A stretch of 34,983 nucleotides of DNA from Flavobacteriales bacterium (GCA_018883325.1 VEQH01000049.1:1-34983); one strand, 5' to 3'; numbered from the stretch's first letter, positions 19,103 through 28,844 are shown. Numbers and translations are program-made. Notes: generated by a model from the sequence alone, not told the origin.

Positions 19103-19211
19103 TTATTTTTAAAACAATCTAAAAAACAATTTATAAACACCAAAATGTATCATTCTGAGCCGAAAGAGGTTTGTTAATTTATTGATTTGAGTACTAAAAT
19201 TATGATACAAC

Positions 19212-19241
19212 AAAAAACGCCACCCTTTGCAGAATGGCGTT
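19212..19241 (-). terminator. Terminator of the glycine-rich T9SS gene
   Basis: Stem AACGCCA/TGGCGTT (19216-19222 with 19235-19241), followed on the minus strand by six T. It lies 21 bp after the stop codon. Confidence 0.85.
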
Positions 19242-19261
19242 TATTAAAAGTTGAAATGCGA

Positions 19262-21580
19262 TTATCTCACCGTAACTCGTCGCGTTGTCGTTCCTTCCGC
19301 AGTTTGAATATTGAAAAGATAAACTCCGCTTGGCAATTGGTTCAATTCAATCAAAGTTGATGAAGTATTCACAGAATGAGTTGCTATAATTTGTCCCATT
19401 GTATTGTAGATAACAATGTTTTCAATCGTTCCATTCGAGCTTGAAATGTTCACTTCTGTTGTAGCTGGATTTGGATAAACTGAAATTGTACCAAGTGATA
19501 AACTTTCCAAACCAACGTTGTCAATTGTCACACATGCACTCGTATCAGAACAGTTGTTTTGAGTAACGATAACTGAATAGTCTCCATTAGCTGTTGCAGT
19601 GAATGTTTGGTTAGTCGCTCCTGTAATTACTTGGTTCGTTGCACAATTGATCCATTGGTAAGTTGCACTATTTGCAGTTGCCGTGATACTCAAATCATTT
19701 AAGTTCGTTGCAACATTTATTGGTAAATTAATGGTCAAGTTTGTGGTCACCGTGCTATCACATCCATTTAGTGCTGTTAATACATTTATATATGTTCCTG
19801 ATTGTGTGTAAACCGAGTCGCCAATTGAATAAGTTTCTCCTGAACAAAGTGTGATGTCTTGTGCTAACACATTTGCAGGTAAAATCGTTAAGTTAGTTGT
19901 AACCAAACTATCACATCCATTAACTCCAGTGAAAACATTTTGATAAGTTCCAGATGTGGAGTAAGTGCTTCCACCAATTGTATAAGATTCACCAAAACAA
20001 ACACTTACATCTTGAGTACTCGGTGTTGGCAATGCGGTTACATTCAACGTTTGCTGTGCGGTTCCATTACATCCATTAGAAGTAACTGTAACTGTATAAG
20101 TTGTTGAAGAACTCGGATTTTGTGTAATCGCTGCTGTTGTTTCACCAGTTGACCAAGCATAAGTTGTTCCTCCACTTGCTGTTAAAGTTGCACTTGTGCC
20201 TGAACAAATTGTGCCATCATTATTGGTTGTTCCAGAGGTTTCAGTAACTGAAATACTTGCTGTTGGCGTAGCATCGACTGTAATTGTTCTGCTTGCCGTT
20301 GCCGTACACGTTCCATTTGCAACAGTAACCGAATAAGTAGTCGTTGATGATGGTGTAGCCGTAATATTTGCAGTTGTTTCACTTGTTGACCAAGTATAGT
20401 TTGTTCCTCCTGTAGCATTTAGGGTAATACTTGAACCATTACAAATCGTTCCATCGTTATTAGTTGTTCCAGAGTTCTCAGTTATTGAAATATTTGCTGT
20501 AGGGTTCGCTATAACTGTAAGTTGAGTTGTGATGATACTATCGCATCCAGATATTGATTGCAGAGTATCGTTGTAATTTCCAGTAACAGAATAAACATTA
20601 CCATTAAAGCTATAACTTGAACCACTACAAATTGTTTGTGGATTATTTGAATAGGAAGGACTTCCAACAATATAGGAAATTACGATGTAACCATTACCAT
20701 TATTGGTTCCGTTTGTAATTGAGGTATTTGTAGCTGATGAAGAGATGTAATTTGTTCCTCCAGCTCCACCACCGCCACTACCTTGTTGATTTCCAATACA
20801 CATTGCAGAGCCCGCGCTTCCGCCACCACCACCGCTTCCACCTTGGTATCCTCCGCCTCCTCCGCCACCAGCGGAAATCGCAGTACAAATATTTGCAGCA
20901 CCAGTACCTCCAGCACCACCGATACCTGTATTCGTTCCATTCACTCCAGCTGAGCCAATTGCAGAGGATACATTACAACCAATTCCCGCTGCTCCTCCTT
21001 GTAGAAATGTTCCGCCATTTCCTCCTCCTCCCAAGATATTTGGGCTAGTTTGATAAGAAATACCATCTTCCCCAAATCCATTACTGTTTCCTCCATCTCC
21101 ACCTTTGACCATAGTTGCAGGAATTTGTCCACAACCTCCATTTCCTCCGCCACCGCCACCAGCAGCAACAATTATCCTATCACTTGGAGAAGTTCCATTA
21201 ATGCGAATATCGCTGGCACCACCTCCGCCACCTCCTACAGGAGTAGAACCTTCAGTTGCTGTACCTCCATTTCCACCTCCGTTATATCCTCCTATTCCAC
21301 CATTTGCTGCACCACCAACATAAATATTTAAAACTGTACTTGAAGAAAATGTAAAAACACCTGTTACCATTGCACCTTTACCTCCGTTTCCTCCTAGAGA
21401 CTGATTTGAAACACCATTTGCTCCACTACCACCATAGCAAGTAATAGTTGCAGTTGCACATCCCGGAATTGTAAGTGTTTGTGGACTTCCAGTGTAATTG
21501 AACGTTTGTGTTATTACTTGTGAACTAGCGCTTAGACTAATCATCGAAACCCATAAGATTGAGAAAACTTTTTTGAACAT
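19262..21580 (-). CDS. T9SS-secreted protein with glycine-rich head
   Basis: 772 residues. Signal peptide 1-20 (SASSQ). Residues about 22-305 form a glycine-rich domain rich in GGGGGG, GGNGG and GGAGGTG runs with scattered cysteines. The form (opening FNYTGSPQTLTIPGC-ATATITCYGGSG, closing NGYIVISYI) resembles the extracellular glycine-rich fold of the ALK/LTK or phage tail type. Then come a CSGSSYSFNGNVYS cysteine unit, two PKD-like repeats (357-513), two more CxGE-SYxIG units, an Ig-like stretch (YQWINCATNQVITG) and a type A sorting domain (VYPNPATTEVNISSSNG, LPSGVYLFNI, RRVTVR). The ligand is unknown. The last 90 codons are nearly identical in DNA to those of the 2346-residue adhesin. Confidence 0.85.
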   Translation of the reverse strand: MFKKVFSILWVSMISLSASSQVITQTFNYTGSPQTLTIPGCATATITCYGGSGANGVSNQSLGGNGGKGAMVTGVFTFSSSTVLNIYVGGAANGGIGGYNGGGNGGTATEGSTPVGGGGGGASDIRINGTSPSDRIIVAAGGGGGGNGGCGQIPATMVKGGDGGNSNGFGEDGISYQTSPNILGGGGNGGTFLQGGAAGIGCNVSSAIGSAGVNGTNTGIGGAGGTGAANICTAISAGGGGGGGYQGGSGGGGGSAGSAMCIGNQQGSGGGGAGGTNYISSSATNTSITNGTNNGNGYIVISYIVGSPSYSNNPQTICSGSSYSFNGNVYSVTGNYNDTLQSISGCDSIITTQLTVIANPTANISITENSGTTNNDGTICNGSSITLNATGGTNYTWSTSETTANITATPSSTTTYSVTVANGTCTATASRTITVDATPTASISVTETSGTTNNDGTICSGTSATLTASGGTTYAWSTGETTAAITQNPSSSTTYTVTVTSNGCNGTAQQTLNVTALPTPSTQDVSVCFGESYTIGGSTYSTSGTYQNVFTGVNGCDSLVTTNLTILPANVLAQDITLCSGETYSIGDSVYTQSGTYINVLTALNGCDSTVTTNLTINLPINVATNLNDLSITATANSATYQWINCATNQVITGATNQTFTATANGDYSVIVTQNNCSDTSACVTIDNVGLESLSLGTISVYPNPATTEVNISSSNGTIENIVIYNTMGQIIATHSVNTSSTLIELNQLPSGVYLFNIQTAEGTTTRRVTVR

Positions 21581-21655
21581 TTGGTTTATTTATTAAATTA
21601 AGTCAAGCAACTTATCATTTTGAAATAAATTGATGACTTAAATTGTATTATTTAA

Positions 21656-21663
21656 CGAAAGTA
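21656..21663 (-). promoter_or_regulatory. Candidate -7 box TACTTTCG of the glycine-rich gene
   Basis: One mismatch to TAnnTTTG. It is centred 37.5 and 57.5 bp from the two operator copies, so ten-bp phase is kept although the absolute distance differs from the other promoters. Assignment is weak. Confidence 0.3.
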
Positions 21664-21690
21664 TAGCATTATTTTTTTTTATTTCAAATA

Positions 21691-21722
21691 ATGTTCTGAA
21701 CGTCATTTTTTTGTTCTGAAAT
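21691..21722. promoter_or_regulatory. Two GTTCTGAA operator copies spaced 20 bp
   Basis: Perfect ATGTTCTGAACG at 21691-21702 and partial TTGTTCTGAAAT at 21711-21722, exactly 20 bp apart, the same spacing as at 29049-29080. The second copy abuts the terminator of the upstream adhesin gene. Confidence 0.65.
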
Positions 21723-21723
21723 C

Positions 21724-21757
21724 AAAAAACGCCCTTCATTTTTCAATAAAGGGCGTT
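21724..21757 (-). terminator. Terminator of the 2346-residue adhesin gene
   Basis: The 9-bp stem AACGCCCTT/AAGGGCGTT (21728-21736 with 21749-21757) is followed on the minus strand by six T. It lies 22 bp after the stop. Confidence 0.9.
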
Positions 21758-21779
21758 TCAATTTAAAAATACGTTTTTA

Positions 21780-24700
21780 CTATTTTACAACTACTCGTTT
21801 GGTTACACAGCCAGAATTGGTCTGAATTTTAAACACATAAACTCCAGTTGAATAATTCGTCAAATTGAATTCTTTAGAATTTGCATTTACTGATTCTTTG
21901 CTGATTAACTGTCCCATTGCATTATAAATCGCAATGTTTTCAATCGTTCCATTCGAGCTTGAAATATTCACTTCTGTTGTAGCTGGATTTGGATAAACTG
22001 AAATTGTACCAAGTGATAAACTCTCCAAACCAACATTGTCAATCGTCACACAAGCACTTGTATCTGAACATCCATTTTGCGTCACGATAACTGCATAGTT
22101 TCCATTCGCTGTTGCGGTGAATGTTTGGTTTGTTGCTCCTGCAATTGCTTGGTTTGTTGCACAATTAATCCATTGGTAAGTTGCGTTGCTTGCCGTTGCC
22201 GCGATAGTTAAATCATTTAAGGTTGTTGCAACATTTACCGCTTCATTGATACTTAAAATTGTTGTTACTGTACTATCACATCCTAAAGCTGAAATCAATG
22301 TATCGAGATAAGTTCCTGCTTGTGTGTAGGTCGATGTTCCAATAGAATAACTAGTTCCGAAGCAAATGTTCACATTTTGAGTGTGCGTGATTGGGTCAAG
22401 AACAGTCAAGTTTGTGGTCACTGTGGAATCACAACCGTTAATCGCAGTGAAAACATCGCTGTAGGTTCCACTGGTAGTGTAAGTGTTTGTACCAATCGTA
22501 TAACTTTCCCCAAAACAAACCGTGATTGCTTGTGAGGAAACAATTGCATCTGAAATGGTTAAATCTGTGTAAACCGTACTATCACAACCATCGATTGCAG
22601 TCAATACATCAGTGTAGTTTCCAGATGTTGTGTAAGTTGAAGTTCCAACGGTATAACTTTCTCCTGCACACAACACTAAGGTTTGGTTACTAGAAACAAA
22701 AGGTTTGATCACTAAGTTGGTTGCCACAACGCTATCACAACCGTTTACGCCAATAAAAATGTTAGTGTAAGCTCCTGACGAAGTGTATGTATTTGTTCCA
22801 ACGATTAAACTTTCTCCATAACAAAGTGTGATATTTTGGGTAGAAGGTGTTGGTAAAGCTGTAACGACAAGACTTGTTGTTTCAGAATCTGAACAACCGT
22901 TGTCATCAGTTACAGTTACTGTGAAAGATGAAGATAAACTCGGATTCACATCAATTGTTGCAGATGAAGCAGCGTTTGACCATAAGAAATTCGTTGCTCC
23001 AGCCGCTGTTAAAGTAGCAGTTTCTCCGTTACAAATTGTTCCATCGTTGCTCACCAACCCAGAATTTTCGGTTACGATGATACTTGCGGTAGGTAAACCA
23101 TTTACCGTCACAGTTGCATCTTGAGTTCCTTGGCAGTTGTTGGAATCGAAGACAGTAATCGTAAAAGTATTGGATAACGTTGGGTTGAGTTGGATGGCAG
23201 CTGTATTCGCTCCTGTTGACCAAGAATAAACGCTTGCTGTCGTACTGAAAGCCGAAAGAGTAATGCTTTCACCTAAACAGATGATTCCGTCATTTGGAGT
23301 TGTGCCACTTACTTCAATAAAATCAATAGTAGCGGTTGGCAAGGCATTCACTGTCAATGTCTGACTAGTTGAAGAAGTACATCCATTGGCGTTTGTTACT
23401 GTTACGGTGTATGTTGTATTTGAACTTGGGTTTTTCGTAATCGCAGCCGTTGTTTCACCTGTTGACCAAGCGTAAGAAGTTCCGCCAGATGCAGTCAAGG
23501 TTGCACTTGCACCATTACAAATTGTTCCGTCGTTATTCGTTGTTCCAGAAGTTTCAGCTACTGATATAGAAGCCGTTGGCGAAGCAACCACAGTCAACGT
23601 TTGCGAACTTGTTGCTGAACATCCATTTGCGTTGGTAACGGTTACGGTGTAGGTTGTTGTTGTCGCAGGACTTTTAGAAATCGCTGCTGTCGTTTCACCT
23701 GTTGACCAAGCGTAAGAAGTTCCGCCACTAGCTGTTAAGGTTGTGGTGAAGTTCGCACAAATCGAACCGTCGTTTGCTGTTCCTGAGTTTTCTGTTACCG
23801 CGATTGACGCTGTTGGTAATCCATTCACTGTGATGGTTCTTTGTGCAGTTCCTTGACAACCACTTGTTGTTGCTGTAACGGTGTAAGTTGTTGTCGTTGT
23901 TGGACTTTGTGTCAAAGCAGCTGTTGTAGCACCCGTTGACCATGCGTAAGTTGTTCCACCCGAAGCGGTCATTGTTGCACTTGCACCTGTACAAATTGTT
24001 CCATCGTTGTTCGTTGTTCCAGAGGTTTCAGTAACGGCAATGGTTGGAGTAGGTAAAGCTATTACGGTCAAAGTTTGTGGTGTTGAAGCTGAACATCCGT
24101 TAGCTGTAACGGTCACAGTATAAGTTGCCGTTGAACTCGGACTTTGCGTAATTGAAGCTGTTGTTGCTCCTGTTGACCAAGCGTAAGATGTTCCGCCTGA
24201 TGCAGTCAATGTTGCACTTGCGCCGTTACAAATTGTTCCATCATTATTCGTTGTTCCAGAAGTTTCAGCTACTGAAATAGAAGCCGTTGGTGAAGCAACT
24301 ACAGTCAAAGTTTGCGAACTTGTTGCTGAACAGCCATTTGCGTTGGTTACGGTTACGGTGTAAGTGGTTGTTGTCACAGGACTTTTGGAAATCCCTGCCG
24401 TTGTTTCTCCTGTTGACCAAGCATAAGAAGTTCCGCCACTTGCTGTTAAGGTCGTGGTGAAGTTCGCACAAATCGAACCGTCGTTTGCTGTTCCAGAGTT
24501 TTCTGTTACTCCGATTGCAGCGGTAGGTAAACCGTTCACTGTGATGGTTCGTTGCGCTGTTCCTTGACAACCACTTGTGGTTGCGGTTACGGTATAAGTC
24601 GTCGTTGTTGTTGGACTTTGTGTCAAAGCAGCTGTTGTTGCGCCCGTTGACCATGCGTAAGATGTTCCACCCGAAGCGGTCATTGTAGCACTTGCACCGG

Positions 24701-27700
24701 TACAAATTGTTCCATCGTTGTTCGTTGTTCCAGAGGTTTCAGTAACGGCAATGGTTGGAGTAGGTAGAGCAGTAACGGTCAAAGTTTGTGGTGTCGAAGC
24801 TGTACATCCATTTGAGGTAACAGTCACAGTATAAGTAGTTGTAGAACTTGGATTTTTTGTAATTGCAGCCATTGTTTCTCCTGTTGACCAAGCGTAAGAA
24901 GTTCCGCCAGATGCAGTCAATGTTGCACTTGCTCCATTACAAATTGTTCCGTCGTTATTCGTTGTTCCAGAAGTTTCAGCTACTGAAATGGAAGCCGTTG
25001 GCGAAGCAACCACAGTCAACGTTTGCGAACTTGTTGCTGAACATCCGTTTGCGTTGGTAACGGTTACGGTGTACGTTGTTGTGGTCGCAGGACTTTTAGA
25101 TATCGCTGCCGTTGTTTCACCTGTTGACCAAGCGTAAGAAGTTCCACCACTAGCTGTTAAGGTTGTGGTGAAATTTGCACAAATCGAACCGTCGTTTGCT
25201 GTTCCTGAGTTTTCTGTTACAGCAATCGATGGTGTTGGTAAAGCGTTTACAGTGATTGTATTATTCGCTGAGCCAGAACAGCCATTTGCATTTGTTACTG
25301 TTACCGTATATGTTGCAGTTGATGTTGGGCTCGGTGTAATGGAAGCTGTTGTTGCTCCTGTTGACCAGGCATAAGTTTGTCCGCTTGGCAAGGACAATGT
25401 TGCACTTGCACCATTACAAATAATACCATCATCGTTGCTTGTTCCGCTTGTTTCAATAACCGCAATACTTGGAACTGGATTTCCGTTAACTGTAATTGTT
25501 TTTGAAGCTGTTCCAGTACATCCTGAAGCATTTGTTGCCGTTACAGTATAAGTTGCTGTTGAACTCGGACTTTGCGTAATTGAAGCTGTTGTTGCTCCTG
25601 TTGACCATGCGTAAGAAGTACCGCCAGATGCAGTCAATGTTGCACTTGCTCCATTACAAATTGTTCCGTCGTTATTCGTTGTTCCAGAAGTTTCAGCTAC
25701 TGAAATGGAAGCCGTTGGCGAAGCAACCACAGTCAAAGTTTGCGAACTTGTTGCCGAACATCCGTTTGCATTGGTTACAGTTACGGTGTACGTTGTTGTG
25801 GTCGCTGGACTTTTAGAGATCGCTGCTGTTGTTTCACCTGTTGACCAAGCGTAAGAAGTTCCGCCACTTGCAGTTAAGGTTGTGGTGAAGTTCGCACAAA
25901 TTGATCCATCATTGGCTGTTCCAGAGTTTTCAGTAACTGCGATTGCAGCTGTAGGTAAACCGTTTACAGTGATTGTTCTTTGTGCCGTTCCTTGACAGCC
26001 GCCTGTGGTTGCTGTTACGGTGTAAGTTGTTGTAGTCGTTGGACTTTGTGTGATTGCAGCTGTTGTTCCAGTTACTGACCAAGAGTAAGTTGTTCCTCCT
26101 GATGCAGTCATCGTTGCGCTTGCTCCCGTACAAATTGTTCCGTCATTGTTTGTTGTACCTGAAGTTTCAGTCACAGCAATCGTTGGAGTTGGTAAAGAAG
26201 TAACAGTTAAAGTTTGTTGAGCGCTTGCAGTACAGTTGTTGGAATTGCTAACCGTTACGGTGTAAGTTGTGTTTGAACTTGGACTTTTTGTAATCGCAGC
26301 AGTTGTTTCACCTGTTGACCAAGCGTAAGATGTTCCGCCTGATGCAGTCATTGTTGCGTTTGTACCCGAACAAATTGTTCCGTCGTTATTGGTCGTTCCA
26401 GAAGTTTCAGTAACTGAAATACTTGCTGTTGGTGAAGCGTTTACTGTAATTGTTTGTGAAGCATTTCCTGAACAACCGCTTGTAGTTGCTGTAACCGTAT
26501 AGGTAGTATTTGAATTTGGGTTTACGGTAATGCTTGCAGTCGTAGCGCTGTTTGACCAAGCGTAAGCTGTTCCACCTGTTGCGGTTAAAGTCACACTTGC
26601 TCCGTTACAAATTGTACCGTCATTATTCGTAGTTCCTGAAGTTTCAGTAATCGTAATTACAGGGGTTGGTGGTGTGCATGAAATGACCGTCAAAGTTGTC
26701 GCATCACTATTAACGAAGCATGAACCACTTGACACCACCACCCGAATTTGTTTATTGTTATCACCACTTTGGGAATTGTTAAGCGTGTAGGTGGCATTTG
26801 TTGCACCAGAAATATTTGTCCAAGAGCCTCCGTTGTTCGTACTTTCTTGCCATTGATAGGTTAAATTAGCTCCAGTTGCCACTGTTGAGAAAGTTGCGTT
26901 TTGTCCAGCATTTACGGATTGGTTAGTAGGTTGAGTGGAGATAACAGGGTTGGTGCAGTTTATAGCTTGAGACATCATGATACGATTTGCAGCACCACCT
27001 GATCCAACGGCATAAAACTTTCCATTTCCAAAAGTGACAGCATTCCAACTATTATCAACTGGCGTATTTCTTAAGATCCAAGTAATTCCGTCGGTACTTG
27101 TCATCACGCGATTACCCGTTCCCGATGTTGAAACGGCAACAAACACACCATCTCCAAATGTAACAGAAACCCAATCATTATCAGCCGCGGAAGATCGTTC
27201 TGTCCAATTAATACCATCTGGACTTGTCATCACGCGATTGCCCAATCCCGTTGCTGAAACAGCAACGAATAAACCATTACCATAAGTAACAGAACGCCAA
27301 TTATTAGAAGAGGCAGAAAATTGACCAACCCAATTAATTCCATCGGTACTCGTCATAACTTGATTAACTCCTGAACCTGCAACAGCGACAAACCTTCCAT
27401 TTCCGAATGCAACCGAGCGCCACCATGCCGTTCCAACAGGGGTTCCTTCCGACCAGTTTATACCGTTCGTACTGGTTATTACTCTTCCTTGACTTGAAGA
27501 CGTTGAACCTACTGCAACAAAACGTCCGTTACCATAGGCGACAGCATCCCATTCTCCCAAACCTGGGCTAGTTTGTGTTGTCCATGTATTACCATCTGGA
27601 CTCGTTAAAATAACACCTCCATCGCCAGCTGCCCAACCAACAGCAACAAATAGACCGTTTGCGTAGGTAATAGCTCTCACATTAACTTCTGAAACACTCA

Positions 27701-28820
27701 CTCTATTCCAGTTTACCCCATCTGAATTAGACAGCATTAATTTGGAATTATTATTTCCAACTGCTATATATTTGTTATTCCCGTAAGTAATACCCAACAT
27801 TGCTAAATCCGATGGATAATTAGTCGTCTCCCAAGTAATACCATCACTACTTCGCATAAAACGATTTCCTTCTCCAGATGAGGCAACAGCAACATAATAA
27901 CCATTTCCATAAATCACCCCACTCCAATTATTACTTGGTGTAGCAGAACCAGTTGTCCAATTAACTCCATCTACACTGGTTAAAACTCCTGAAGATGACA
28001 ATGCTACAAACTTCCCATTAGTGTAAGTTATTGCACTCCAAACATTTGCAGGTAAAGAAGGGATATTTGTCCAATCAATACCATTTAAACTAGACATAAA
28101 TCTGTCGGTTCCATTTGATGCGACAGCTATAAAACGACCATTTCCATAAGTAACAGAACTATATGAAATACTTGCAGATGAAGTTCTTAAAGTCCAAGAA
28201 ATTCCATCGGGACTAGTCATGACCCTTGTTGTTCCACCAGTATTAGATACAGCCACAAAAAGTCCATTACCAAAAGTTACCGATTGCCAACTATTATCAG
28301 CTGCTGAAGTTTGACTTGTCCACGTTATTCCATCTGGACTCGTCATCACCCGATTACCCAGGCCTGTGGAGCTTACTGCAACAAACAAACCATTTCCAAA
28401 AGTTACTGAATACCAAGAATTATCAGCAACTGATGTGCGCATTGTCCAATTGATTCCGTCTGGACTTGTCATGACGCGATTTCCAGTTCCTGAAATAGCA
28501 ACTGCAACAAACAAACCGTTTCCAAAAGTGACAGAACGCCAATCGTTATCTGTAGGTGTGTTACGAAATGTCCAATTAAGACCATCCGTGCTTGTGACTA
28601 CACGTTTTCCTGTACCATTACTGGCAACAGCAACAAATACACCGTTTCCATAAGCAACAGAACGCCATGCCAAATCATAGGTGCCATAATCTACTAACTC
28701 CCACGCTTCACCTAACGCTTGTTGCGCTCTTAGTTTGGAAGTAAAAGGTAAAATCAAGAGGAAAGCAAGTAATACATTTAAAACTTGCTTGCTACCCAAA
28801 AAATGCTGTAATCGCGACAT
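21780..28820 (-). CDS. Giant T9SS-secreted adhesin with double propeller and PKD-like stalk
   Basis: 2346 residues from the ATG at 28820. The frame stays open 43 codons further, to 28949, but those codons translate the GTTCTGAA operator array (RTFSEHFQNIF) and precede a normal signal peptide (MSRLQHFLGSKQVLN to LRAQ), so 28820 is chosen. Order: 14 propeller-type units (about 40-620), Ig-like domain (621-705), 16 PKD-like repeats of about 79 residues (715-1989), four cysteine units CxGESYxxGTxTYTxSG (1990-2192), an Ig-like stretch (YQWINCATNQ) and a type A T9SS sorting domain (VYPNPATTEVNISSSNG to RVVVK). The head is paralogous to that of the 3010-residue adhesin but lacks the BspA-like block and PA domains. 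A surface adhesin role is inferred from architecture. Confidence 0.88.
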   Translation of the reverse strand: MSRLQHFLGSKQVLNVLLAFLLILPFTSKLRAQQALGEAWELVDYGTYDLAWRSVAYGNGVFVAVASNGTGKRVVTSTDGLNWTFRNTPTDNDWRSVTFGNGLFVAVAISGTGNRVMTSPDGINWTMRTSVADNSWYSVTFGNGLFVAVSSTGLGNRVMTSPDGITWTSQTSAADNSWQSVTFGNGLFVAVSNTGGTTRVMTSPDGISWTLRTSSASISYSSVTYGNGRFIAVASNGTDRFMSSLNGIDWTNIPSLPANVWSAITYTNGKFVALSSSGVLTSVDGVNWTTGSATPSNNWSGVIYGNGYYVAVASSGEGNRFMRSSDGITWETTNYPSDLAMLGITYGNNKYIAVGNNNSKLMLSNSDGVNWNRVSVSEVNVRAITYANGLFVAVGWAAGDGGVILTSPDGNTWTTQTSPGLGEWDAVAYGNGRFVAVGSTSSSQGRVITSTNGINWSEGTPVGTAWWRSVAFGNGRFVAVAGSGVNQVMTSTDGINWVGQFSASSNNWRSVTYGNGLFVAVSATGLGNRVMTSPDGINWTERSSAADNDWVSVTFGDGVFVAVSTSGTGNRVMTSTDGITWILRNTPVDNSWNAVTFGNGKFYAVGSGGAANRIMMSQAINCTNPVISTQPTNQSVNAGQNATFSTVATGANLTYQWQESTNNGGSWTNISGATNATYTLNNSQSGDNNKQIRVVVSSGSCFVNSDATTLTVISCTPPTPVITITETSGTTNNDGTICNGASVTLTATGGTAYAWSNSATTASITVNPNSNTTYTVTATTSGCSGNASQTITVNASPTASISVTETSGTTNNDGTICSGTNATMTASGGTSYAWSTGETTAAITKSPSSNTTYTVTVSNSNNCTASAQQTLTVTSLPTPTIAVTETSGTTNNDGTICTGASATMTASGGTTYSWSVTGTTAAITQSPTTTTTYTVTATTGGCQGTAQRTITVNGLPTAAIAVTENSGTANDGSICANFTTTLTASGGTSYAWSTGETTAAISKSPATTTTYTVTVTNANGCSATSSQTLTVVASPTASISVAETSGTTNNDGTICNGASATLTASGGTSYAWSTGATTASITQSPSSTATYTVTATNASGCTGTASKTITVNGNPVPSIAVIETSGTSNDDGIICNGASATLSLPSGQTYAWSTGATTASITPSPTSTATYTVTVTNANGCSGSANNTITVNALPTPSIAVTENSGTANDGSICANFTTTLTASGGTSYAWSTGETTAAISKSPATTTTYTVTVTNANGCSATSSQTLTVVASPTASISVAETSGTTNNDGTICNGASATLTASGGTSYAWSTGETMAAITKNPSSTTTYTVTVTSNGCTASTPQTLTVTALPTPTIAVTETSGTTNNDGTICTGASATMTASGGTSYAWSTGATTAALTQSPTTTTTYTVTATTSGCQGTAQRTITVNGLPTAAIGVTENSGTANDGSICANFTTTLTASGGTSYAWSTGETTAGISKSPVTTTTYTVTVTNANGCSATSSQTLTVVASPTASISVAETSGTTNNDGTICNGASATLTASGGTSYAWSTGATTASITQSPSSTATYTVTVTANGCSASTPQTLTVIALPTPTIAVTETSGTTNNDGTICTGASATMTASGGTTYAWSTGATTAALTQSPTTTTTYTVTATTSGCQGTAQRTITVNGLPTASIAVTENSGTANDGSICANFTTTLTASGGTSYAWSTGETTAAISKSPATTTTYTVTVTNANGCSATSSQTLTVVASPTASISVAETSGTTNNDGTICNGASATLTASGGTSYAWSTGETTAAITKNPSSNTTYTVTVTNANGCTSSTSQTLTVNALPTATIDFIEVSGTTPNDGIICLGESITLSAFSTTASVYSWSTGANTAAIQLNPTLSNTFTITVFDSNNCQGTQDATVTVNGLPTASIIVTENSGLVSNDGTICNGETATLTAAGATNFLWSNAASSATIDVNPSLSSSFTVTVTDDNGCSDSETTSLVVTALPTPSTQNITLCYGESLIVGTNTYTSSGAYTNIFIGVNGCDSVVATNLVIKPFVSSNQTLVLCAGESYTVGTSTYTTSGNYTDVLTAIDGCDSTVYTDLTISDAIVSSQAITVCFGESYTIGTNTYTTSGTYSDVFTAINGCDSTVTTNLTVLDPITHTQNVNICFGTSYSIGTSTYTQAGTYLDTLISALGCDSTVTTILSINEAVNVATTLNDLTIAATASNATYQWINCATNQAIAGATNQTFTATANGNYAVIVTQNGCSDTSACVTIDNVGLESLSLGTISVYPNPATTEVNISSSNGTIENIAIYNAMGQLISKESVNANSKEFNLTNYSTGVYVFKIQTNSGCVTKRVVVK
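22854..26673 (-). repeat. Sixteen PKD-like repeats with a three-unit higher-order period
   Basis: Units of about 79 residues carry the pattern [31 protein letters not shown]. Units 3-14 (23341-26192) repeat as A-B-C trimers four times, about 713 bp each. A is PTPTIAVTETSG, B is [17 protein letters not shown] and C is [14 protein letters not shown]. One A position is replaced by a variant (PVPSIAVIETSGTSNDDG) also found in the other giant adhesin. Confidence 0.85.
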
Positions 28821-28836
28821 ATAATTAATTTTTCGG

Positions 28837-28844
28837 CAAAAGTG
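28837..28844 (-). promoter_or_regulatory. Candidate -7 box CACTTTTG of the 2346-residue adhesin
   Basis: One mismatch to TAnnTTTG; 16 bp before the chosen start. Centred 47.5 bp from the nearest operator copy. Confidence 0.4.

Noticed and set aside
20737..21331. Plus-strand frames opposite the glycine-rich gene (Pro-rich or Ser/Thr-rich)
   Set aside because: Glycine runs on the minus strand give proline-rich complementary frames without stops. No start context or domain supports them.
23341..26192. Regular repeats that might be taken for a CRISPR or satellite array
   Set aside because: Repeats are about 238 bp, remain in one reading frame, and encode PKD-like domains. There are no short repeats with unique spacers.
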